DNA of 11,249 nucleotides from a bacterium (GTDB lineage Bacteria; T1Sed10-126). How positions within the stretch are numbered: the first letter of the stretch is position 1; the number at the start of each line of letters is the position of its first letter. A program made the translations under genes and the position numbers. Shown in pieces: positions 5,845-11,249 of the stretch. Below the pieces are notes generated by a model that was given only the letters and a program-made list of their open reading frames with translations, did no database searches and was not told the origin of the DNA. Where the stretch lies: NCBI GenBank assembly GCA_003557545.1, contig PWOD01000165.1, forward strand, positions 1 through 11,249, read 5' to 3'.

Positions 5845-6289
5845 AATCTCTCTCCCAGTTCATATTGATCCCCAGGAGCCGGTCAAAATTTTCCGAAAAA
5901 TATTTAAGCAGATCCTGCTGAGCGACAATTCCAGCCACAGAGTTATCAGGATTGACGACCGGTATCTGATTGTTGCCCGTTTCAACAAATTTATCACAGG
6001 CTTCACAGAGAGTTGCTGCGGGGTCAAAGGTGTTTAAATTGGTAGTCATCAAATCACTAACATTAATATAGTATTCAGCGTGTCGGGGGAGAATATTTCT
6101 GGTTCGATACCGAACAATATCTCGTTCACTGACGATCCCCACGAGTTTCTCTTCCTCATCGATCACCAGCAGTGCCCGAAGATTTTTATCAAGCAAAAGA
6201 TCATAGGCCTTTTCGATTGTATCCCAGGGAAAAACAGTTGCAATATCCTTATTCATAAAATTCTCAACTCGGGGCTGTTCTTTTGACAT
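5837..6289 (-). CDS. Two-CBS-domain protein
   Basis: This 150-residue protein consists almost only of a CBS pair, a module that binds adenine nucleotides such as AMP, ATP or SAM and acts as an energy or ligand sensor. The first domain (about 8-63) begins VENFMNKDIATVFPWDTI and ends LVGIVSERDIVRY. The second (about 76-131) begins VSDLMTTNLNTFDPAATL and ends VAGIVAQQDLLKYF. Each has the usual GIVSxxDI/L ending. No effector domain is attached, so it must regulate a partner or serve as a free sensor. It starts one base after the stop of the HEAT-repeat gene, with GGGTGA as ribosome site, and overlaps deoB. Tight coupling to both makes nucleotide-responsive control of a neighbour possible, but this is inference. 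Confidence 0.9.
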   Translation of the reverse strand: MSKEQPRVENFMNKDIATVFPWDTIEKAYDLLLDKNLRALLVIDEEEKLVGIVSERDIVRYRTRNILPRHAEYYINVSDLMTTNLNTFDPAATLCEACDKFVETGNNQIPVVNPDNSVAGIVAQQDLLKYFSENFDRLLGINMNWERDYD

Positions 6290-6290
6290 A

Positions 6291-7994
6291 TTAATTCACC
6301 CGTATCCTATTTGATATGACGCTCAGATAGTCATCTTCTTCAGCTAATTTTCGGAGAAAATCAGGATTAGTAGATTTAAGAGCTGTTGCAGCAAAAAATT
6401 TGACATTCCGATCAGTATTTTCTCTCAAAATATCGGCGGCAACCCGCTCAAAAATAGGAGAAGGATTGAGAAAAAAACCTCGAAAGTAAGCAACAAGTAC
6501 CCGGGGCCTGATTTCCTCACGGGCAAGTTGAGCAGCCAGTCTACGCGCCCCCATACTATCAAGCCGGGTAAGTGCGCTGGCAGCATAGACAGCCACAACG
6601 GGACTATCATCGCGACATAACCGGCGTAAAAGATGGAGACAATCCGGACAATCCTGTCCTTCACAAACTCCCACTATGTAATAGCGTAATTTAGTATTAT
6701 CTTCTTTTAGATAACGGGAAAGATAAGAGCAGAGAGAGGCGTTACCCAGATTGCTGAGGGCCCGAATAATATTAACTTTAAGCTCGGCTTCGGCACAGGG
6801 CAAACGATCCAACAGAACCCGGCGGGAGGCTTCATCGCGGACCGCCACCTTATGCAAAGCTTCTATGGCAAAATGTTCGATCTCCTTATCCTCAATATAA
6901 GCTTTTGCCAGGAGATCCTCAATAACCCTGACATCACCGATTTCACCCAGGACATAGAGCGCCTCCTGCAGCCCCTCACGGTCAGCGGTTTCAAGGGCAC
7001 GGCGATAAGGTTTGATCACAACATCGCCAAACTCTACCAACTTATTGGCAGCCATTCCCATAACATCCGGGTCTTCATCAGAGAGCCGTTCAAGCAGTAT
7101 TTCAATCGAACGACGCGGTTCTATCCGGGTAAGGGCTGCCGTGGCATAATAGCGAACCCGGGGGTCCGGACTTGAGGAGGCCAGTTCAACCAGCTGATCC
7201 CAGCAACGATCATCTCCAAGTTTGCCCAGGGCTTCAGCAGCATAATACTGGTGAATAGGATCATCTGAATCAAGGAACGGTTTAATCAGTTCAAAAGTTC
7301 CGTCATCACCAAGTTCCCCAAGGGTTTCAATGGCAAAAACATCAAATTCAGAATCTTCCAGGAGCCGTTTCAAAACCGGAACTGCTTCGGGAAGAGGTCG
7401 TTCTTTAATAATTAAAATCAGATAATATTTAAGGGATTTAGTAAGTTTTTCCTGACGATAGAGTTTGTCCAGCTGATCTGCCAGCCATTGATTATCAATC
7501 CCACTGATATGGCTGAGAGCCCGGGCAGCATGAAACTTAATCCGATCCTCTTCATGTGCGAGATAATCGATCAGTTTTTCTTGAGCTTCAACCGCCTCGA
7601 AAAACCCTAAAATATTTATGCCAACAGAAATAAGCAGCTTGTTTTTAGTATCGTCAACCGTTTCGAGAATAATCCGACTGGTTTCCTCCTGAGCAACAGT
7701 TCCCAGTCCGATCAGAGCAAGAATCCGTTCCTGGTCAGCGGCCGAGTCGGTAATTATATCAATGAAAAAATCCTTAAGTTCCGGATCATCACGACGGGAC
7801 AGTTCAATCAGTGCTTTAAGTTTTTCCCCAAAAAACTCAGCCTCTTTATACTGGCTGATAAGCTGCTTGTTGGTAAACTCTTCATACTCATCAGAATCAG
7901 TCAACCAGCGGCCGGCTACCTGATTACGGTATACTGCAAGAAAATCTTCGGCTGATTCTGGTTCTGACGGCAGATGTTCATATTCAGTCATCAT
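6291..7994 (-). CDS. HEAT-repeat (PBS-lyase type) scaffold protein
   Basis: This is a 567-residue soluble protein built from tandem helical repeats across nearly the whole length. Typical units include YYAAEALGKLGDD, VRYYATAALTRIE, EALYVLGEIGD, IIRALSNLG and VYAASALTRL, each about 31 residues apart. That is the pattern of the HEAT_2/PBS-lyase family. Such alpha-solenoids bind other proteins and have no catalytic site. No signal peptide or membrane segment is seen. There are a few cysteines in one spot (VCEGQDCPDCLHLL, about 427-440) with a CxxC that could bind metal. Two ATGs sit in tandem at the start (7994 and 7991) and no strong ribosome site precedes them. It heads the unit with the CBS protein and deoB, behind the promoter at 8090-8118. 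Its partner is unknown. Confidence 0.88.
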   Translation of the reverse strand: MMTEYEHLPSEPESAEDFLAVYRNQVAGRWLTDSDEYEEFTNKQLISQYKEAEFFGEKLKALIELSRRDDPELKDFFIDIITDSAADQERILALIGLGTVAQEETSRIILETVDDTKNKLLISVGINILGFFEAVEAQEKLIDYLAHEEDRIKFHAARALSHISGIDNQWLADQLDKLYRQEKLTKSLKYYLILIIKERPLPEAVPVLKRLLEDSEFDVFAIETLGELGDDGTFELIKPFLDSDDPIHQYYAAEALGKLGDDRCWDQLVELASSSPDPRVRYYATAALTRIEPRRSIEILLERLSDEDPDVMGMAANKLVEFGDVVIKPYRRALETADREGLQEALYVLGEIGDVRVIEDLLAKAYIEDKEIEHFAIEALHKVAVRDEASRRVLLDRLPCAEAELKVNIIRALSNLGNASLCSYLSRYLKEDNTKLRYYIVGVCEGQDCPDCLHLLRRLCRDDSPVVAVYAASALTRLDSMGARRLAAQLAREEIRPRVLVAYFRGFFLNPSPIFERVAADILRENTDRNVKFFAATALKSTNPDFLRKLAEEDDYLSVISNRIRVN

Positions 7995-8089
7995 AAGCCA
8001 ATCTCACATCACAATTTATTCGGATAAAATAGCATCATCAGTAATGAAACAGAGTTTTCCCGAGTTCAAGAAAGAAAAATTAACAGGAG

Positions 8090-8118
8090 ATTATAGTTTT
8101 TTAGCTGAAATTTATCAA
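8090..8118 (-). promoter_or_regulatory. Sigma70-type promoter for the HEAT-CBS-deoB unit
   Basis: On the minus strand TTGATA (complement of 8113-8118) is followed after exactly 17 bases by a perfect TATAAT (complement of 8090-8095). It lies in the 160-base gap after accC, with about 90 bases of leader before the HEAT-repeat start. No convincing hairpin terminator for accC is visible in the same gap, so some read-through from accC is likely as well. Confidence 0.75.
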
Positions 8119-8154
8119 GTGATAGACTACAAGAACAGAAAATTCTTATTAATT

Positions 8155-9519
8155 TCAGCCTTTGTTAATCTCTTTCTTAAGATCAAACTTATCGAGAAAT
8201 CCAGTGTGGAAATCAGCCTGTCGAAAATCAGCATTATTAAGCAACCAGGAAAAGAACGGCAGGGTTGTCTTAAAACCTTTGATTTGCGTCTCAGAAATCG
8301 CCCTCTGAAGTCGATTCATGCAGCTCTCACGATCACTATTCCAGGCGATAATCTTCCCGATCATCGAGTCATAATAGGGTGAAATCCAGGTCCCGCTTTC
8401 CAGATATGAATCAACCCTGACCCCGGGTCCTGAAGGAAAGACAAGATGTTCAACAGTACCCTGCTGGGGTGAAAATCCGGAAGCCGGGTCTTCAGCACAT
8501 ACCCTGATTTCAATGGCATGACCCCGGTAAGATATCTCTTCCTGAGTCAGCGGCAAGCTGTCAGTTAAAGCGGTTTGAATCTGAACAGCGATTAAATCCC
8601 GTCCGGTGATCATCTCAGAGACAGGATGTTCGACCTGAATTCTGGTATTAACCTCAATAACATGGGCATCGCCCGACGCGTCCATAACAAATTCAACGGT
8701 TCCGGCGTTACCATAATTAAGTTTACCCAGTGCAGTTGTAACACGCTCAGCCAGAGAATTTCGCTGGTCATCGGTAATAACCGGTGACGGAGCTTCTTCC
8801 AGCAGTTTCTGATGGCGACGCTGAATCGAACACTCACGTTCAAAGAAATGAATCACATTACCATGGCCATCCCCCATCACCTGCAGCTCAATATGTCGGG
8901 GATTAGGGATAAATTTTTCTATGTACATCCAGTCCGAACCGAAAGCAGCCTGCGACTCAGCCTGAACCCGGGGAAACTGCTCCCTGAGTTCCTTAATGTT
9001 GTTTACTCGGGCGATACCCCGACCGCCACCGCCGGATGCAGCCTTTATCATCAAAGGAAACCCAACATCTTTTGCAACCTTTTCCGCCTCCTGGATATCC
9101 CTGAGTTTGCCATCAGAACCGGGTAAAACAGGTATACCGGCCTTCTTGAGCTGCCGGCGGGCCTCAGCCTTTTGCCCCATCAACTCGATTGTTTCAGCCC
9201 GTGGTCCGATAAATATAAAGCCAGCGTCAGCAACTGCTCTGGCAAAATCAGGATTTTCAGACAAAAGTCCGTAACCGGGATGGATTGCATCAGCTCCACT
9301 AATTTCAGCGGCAGCCAAAATAGCCTCCATATCAAGATAACTGCCACTTACCTGGGCTGGTCCAATACAGATCTTACTATCTGCCACTCGAGCAGGCAGC
9401 GTATTAATGTCGGCTTCCGAGCAGACCATAACCGATTCATGGCCCAGCTCACGACAGGCTCTGATAACTCTGAGAGCGATCTCTCCGCGATTGGCAATTA
9501 AAATCTTTTTACTACTCAT
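8155..9519 (-). CDS. accC: Biotin carboxylase (acetyl-CoA carboxylase subunit)
   Basis: AccC uses ATP and bicarbonate to carboxylate biotin on its carrier protein, the first half-reaction of acetyl-CoA carboxylase in fatty acid synthesis. The protein is about 454 residues, normal size. In order there are an N-terminal domain with ILIANRGEIALRVIRA, an ATP-grasp domain with MGQKAEA (K117) and IKAASGGGGRG (K159 and the glycine loop), CSIQRRHQK, and VIEVNTRIQVEHPVSEM with the catalytic Glu and Arg. A C-terminal domain with SPYYDSMIGK follows. All known catalytic positions look intact. The start was taken as the ATG at 9519 (MSSKK), because GGGAG precedes it by about ten bases and the family begins there. 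The frame is open eight codons further up. It overlaps the AccB-like gene by eight bases. No accA or accD is present in the window. Confidence 0.96.
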   Translation of the reverse strand: MSSKKILIANRGEIALRVIRACRELGHESVMVCSEADINTLPARVADSKICIGPAQVSGSYLDMEAILAAAEISGADAIHPGYGLLSENPDFARAVADAGFIFIGPRAETIELMGQKAEARRQLKKAGIPVLPGSDGKLRDIQEAEKVAKDVGFPLMIKAASGGGGRGIARVNNIKELREQFPRVQAESQAAFGSDWMYIEKFIPNPRHIELQVMGDGHGNVIHFFERECSIQRRHQKLLEEAPSPVITDDQRNSLAERVTTALGKLNYGNAGTVEFVMDASGDAHVIEVNTRIQVEHPVSEMITGRDLIAVQIQTALTDSLPLTQEEISYRGHAIEIRVCAEDPASGFSPQQGTVEHLVFPSGPGVRVDSYLESGTWISPYYDSMIGKIIAWNSDRESCMNRLQRAISETQIKGFKTTLPFFSWLLNNADFRQADFHTGFLDKFDLKKEINKG

Positions 9520-9925
9520 CTTTATCGCTCTCCCGATATTCAATTACAGCAAGTTTTTCGCCAAACTCAACCGGTGCAGCCGGTAGAAGCTCAGTAATAG
9601 TGCCTGATATTGGGGCTTTAACCTCAACAATCGACTGATGTTTTTCTATCTCAGCCACGGTACTATCCTCTTCAACAAAAGCATTTTCTTTAACTTTCCA
9701 GCTAATACGACCGACTGCCGGGGAAAAAATCACCCCGGGAATTTCCTTGCTGCGACCTTCTAACAGCGGGGAGGAACTATCCTGTGAACTGCGAGATAGT
9801 TTTAATGACTCCCCCTTCTGCTTGTCCTCAAACTCAAACTCTGTCAGTTTAAACCGGTTCATAAATTTCAACGCTGTTAAAAGTTCAGTTCTAATTTTAC
9901 TCGTAAGCTTCTGCTCGCGGCTCAT
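9512..9925 (-). CDS. accB: AccB-like biotin carboxyl carrier protein with Gln at the biotinylation site
   Basis: This 137-residue protein has the layout of AccB: a helical N-terminus (FKLTEFEFEDKQKGESLKL, like other AccBs), a polar Ser-rich linker (about 44-62), and a C-terminal biotinyl domain starting IFSPAVGRI. The hairpin that normally reads E-A-M-K-M-M-N carries E-K-H-Q-S-I-V instead (94-100), followed by a normal EVKAPISGTI. The residue aligned with the biotinylated lysine is Gln97, codon CAG; AAG to CAG is a single base change. Lysines at 95 and 103 are nearby but off register. As it stands the protein should not carry biotin at the usual place. It begins directly after the efp stop (TAG then ATG) with AGGTGA as ribosome site, and overlaps accC. 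It may be an inactive paralogue, a regulator of the carboxylase, or a carrier with shifted attachment. The AccB fold assignment is firm, the function is not. Confidence 0.85.
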   Translation of the reverse strand: MSREQKLTSKIRTELLTALKFMNRFKLTEFEFEDKQKGESLKLSRSSQDSSSPLLEGRSKEIPGVIFSPAVGRISWKVKENAFVEEDSTVAEIEKHQSIVEVKAPISGTITELLPAAPVEFGEKLAVIEYRESDKDE

Positions 9926-10489
9926 CTAATCACCTGACTTTCCAACGTATTTAGAGTTTTTCGTATCGACTATAATTCGTTCACCCTGATTAATAAAAAG
10001 TGGGACTTCCAGTTCCAGACCGGAGGATGTCCGGGCTTTTTTGGTCCCCCCCTGGACTGTATTACCCCGCACACCGGGAGTAGTTTCGGCCACTGTCAAT
10101 TCAACCTTGGCGGGGAGCGAAATCCCCAGAGGTTTTTCATCACAATATTGCAGCTGAAGTTCCATCTTTTCTTCTAAAAATTTAATCTTATCAGCAAGAG
10201 TATCGGGTGAAAGTTCAATCTGATCGTAAGTCTCCATATCCATGAAAACATAAAACTGATCGGAACTGTAGAGGAATTGAGCCGGACGTTTCTCGAGTAT
10301 TGCCTGCTTGAAATCATCCTCTGGACCAAAGGTCATCCTCTGGACCTTCCCTGTTTCAAGATTCCTCAAACGGGTTCTAACAAAAGCGCCCCCTCGACCA
10401 CGACGGGAATGCTCATAATCCAAAACTTGATGGAGAACCCCATCCAGATAGATTGCCATCCCAGAATTAAACTGTTTAGGTGTAACCAT
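9926..10489 (-). CDS. efp: Translation elongation factor P
   Basis: EF-P binds ribosomes stalled on consecutive prolines, between the P and E sites, and restores peptide bond formation. The protein is 187 residues, with the three expected beta domains: a KOW-like N-terminal domain, an OB domain with YVFMDMETYDQIEL, and a C-terminal OB domain with VPLFINQGERIIVDT. The family signature ELTVAETTPGVRGNT is present. The start is ATG at 10489, preceded by AAGGAG at seven bases, not the TTG six codons upstream. The loop reaching the tRNA reads HSRRGRGGAF, with Arg at position 32, where most members have KPGKG and a modified lysine. Pseudomonas-type proteins have a rhamnosylated Arg32, but in a KPGR context, and no EarP rhamnosyltransferase gene lies here. 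Bacillus uses a modified Lys32. So this loop is unusual. Confidence 0.96.
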   Translation of the reverse strand: MVTPKQFNSGMAIYLDGVLHQVLDYEHSRRGRGGAFVRTRLRNLETGKVQRMTFGPEDDFKQAILEKRPAQFLYSSDQFYVFMDMETYDQIELSPDTLADKIKFLEEKMELQLQYCDEKPLGISLPAKVELTVAETTPGVRGNTVQGGTKKARTSSGLELEVPLFINQGERIIVDTKNSKYVGKSGD

Positions 10490-10573
10490 GAATTTACTCC
10501 TTTTCAAACCACAAGATCTAAATTTGATAGTGAAGATAAAAGTATATTAAAAAAATCCAGAAAATAGAACCTC

Positions 10574-10615
10574 TCCACCCCGCCAGGGGAAAAAGCAGTC
10601 AGACAGCGGGTTGTC
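10574..10615 (-). terminator. Weak terminator-like hairpin after the Xaa-Pro peptidase gene
   Basis: Downstream of the peptidase stop, the minus strand reads AGACA-ACCCGC-TGTCT, a five-pair stem with six-base loop, then TGACTGC-like bases and TTTTT. A second short hairpin CCCC-TGGC-GGGG follows within 20 bases. Neither is the classical GC stem directly joined to a T-run, so termination may be partial and efp could also be read from upstream. Confidence 0.3.
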
Positions 10616-11249
10616 TCAGGCCAGAAGCTCAGCCCCGGCCTCCGTTATATGAACCAGATGTTCAATCCGACCGCCGCCGACCCCTTCGAGATAGATACCG
10701 GGTTCTACCGTGATCACCATACCAACCTGCAGTTTATCTTTACTGTTTTCAACCAGCGAGGGTGGTTCATGTACCTCCATGCCGATGCCGTGGCCGGGGC
10801 CGTGCAAAATACCTTCTGGATAACCAGCCTCAGAGATTAAACGTTTCGCCTCAACAGCCAGATTAGCAACCGGCAGGCCCGGTTTCATCATCTTTATCAA
10901 CTGTTCTGCTACCGCCTGCGACAGCTCATACAAACGCTCCACAGGAGGATTATGACCAGGAAAAAACTGCCGCGTCAAATCAGAACAATAACCTTCCAAA
11001 CGGAGCCCCATATCGACCAGTACCGGCTCATTTAAAACCAATTTGCGGGCATCAGCCGAACCATGGGGCCAGGCGGTTTTACTGCCAAACAGGACCAGAG
11101 GATTAAAGGCCTGGCCATCGCCGCGACTTTCCAGTTCACGTCGAATTGCTTTATGCAGCTGTTTTTCGGTAATCCCTGGTTCTATCCAGCTTTCAACCAA
11201 CTCAAATAATTGGCTTGTTTCCGACAACGCCTGTCTAATTAACTGAATT
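10616..11249 (-). CDS. Xaa-Pro aminopeptidase, M24 metallopeptidase domain (5' end outside the window)
   Basis: The enzyme removes an N-terminal residue that precedes proline, in the cytoplasm. Only the C-terminal ~210 codons are here. The frame stays open to the right edge, reading IQLIRQALSE before the first possible internal start, which matches the usual 'I-x-x-I-R-x-A' before the catalytic domain. So the gene is cut by the window and no start should be placed at 11227. The pita-bread fold residues are all visible: PHGSAD (His), VDMG and CSDLTR (two Asp), HGPGHGIGMEVHE (His), VEPGIY (Glu) and GGGRIEHLV (Glu), which together bind two divalent metals. The order peptidase then efp is common in Firmicutes, where both serve proline-related steps. 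Whether it is the pepP or pepQ type cannot be settled from this part. Confidence 0.93.
   Translation of the reverse strand, partial: IQLIRQALSETSQLFELVESWIEPGITEKQLHKAIRRELESRGDGQAFNPLVLFGSKTAWPHGSADARKLVLNEPVLVDMGLRLEGYCSDLTRQFFPGHNPPVERLYELSQAVAEQLIKMMKPGLPVANLAVEAKRLISEAGYPEGILHGPGHGIGMEVHEPPSLVENSKDKLQVGMVITVEPGIYLEGVGGGRIEHLVHITEAGAELLA

Noticed and set aside
9520-9543. Upstream start of accC at 9543 (MNIGRAIKMSS...)
   Set aside because: The family begins at the later ATG, which has a better placed ribosome site (GGGAG). The longer form would overlap the AccB-like gene by 32 bases.
10508-10570. Promoter directly before efp (TATACT on the minus strand near 10545)
   Set aside because: The -10 box is plausible but the -35 position (TCTATT) matches the consensus in only two of six bases. 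The region is too AT-rich to judge.

Overview
The window looks like a chromosomal segment of a bacterium of Firmicutes type. The grounds are the gene order Xaa-Pro peptidase, efp, accB, accC, an EF-P closest in feel to the Bacillus/Clostridium type, and ordinary sigma70-like promoters with strong Shine-Dalgarno sites. The proteins are rather acidic, so a salt- or soda-lake anaerobe such as a member of the Halanaerobiales is possible. That placement is a guess from sequence style and not from a search. All full-size genes lie on the minus strand. The only plus-strand items are a transposase remnant at the left edge and one 33-residue reading frame.

Right part (about 4669-11249), core genes in transcription order from the right edge: the C-terminal metallopeptidase domain of an Xaa-Pro aminopeptidase (cut by the window edge), elongation factor P, an AccB-like biotin carboxyl carrier, biotin carboxylase AccC, then a second unit starting from a good promoter at 8090-8118: a HEAT-repeat protein, a two-CBS-domain protein and phosphopentomutase DeoB. 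Genes within each unit touch or overlap by a few bases. Two of these proteins depart from the family rule at the residue that is normally modified. The AccB-like protein has Gln where biotin is normally attached, and EF-P has Arg at the loop tip in an RRGRG context.

Middle (4025-4668): a 640-base spacer with one small plus-strand reading frame (4551-4652), an inverted repeat upstream of it, and a possible minus-strand promoter.

Left part (587-4024), an accessory module that looks aimed at phospholipids or at the cell surface. There are two adjacent membrane-anchored or secreted proteins with a single phospholipase D (HKD) motif, a small membrane-anchored cysteine-rich protein, a phospholipase A2-like protein carrying the same 23-residue cysteine repeat, and a membrane-anchored SurA-like chaperone. 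The last four genes form one tight operon behind a TTGACA/TATACT promoter. Two features suggest that expression is variable or decaying. The operon's first gene contains about eight copies of the tetranucleotide AACC just after its first start codon, arranged as a possible three-state phase switch. The upstream PLD gene is cut by a single in-frame TAG. The proposal is a switchable, secreted lipid-modifying module with its own chaperone. This is inference from domain content and layout.

Far left (1-586): a degenerate C-terminal fragment of an IS256-family (Mutator-type) transposase, followed by a nested inverted repeat at 469-529.
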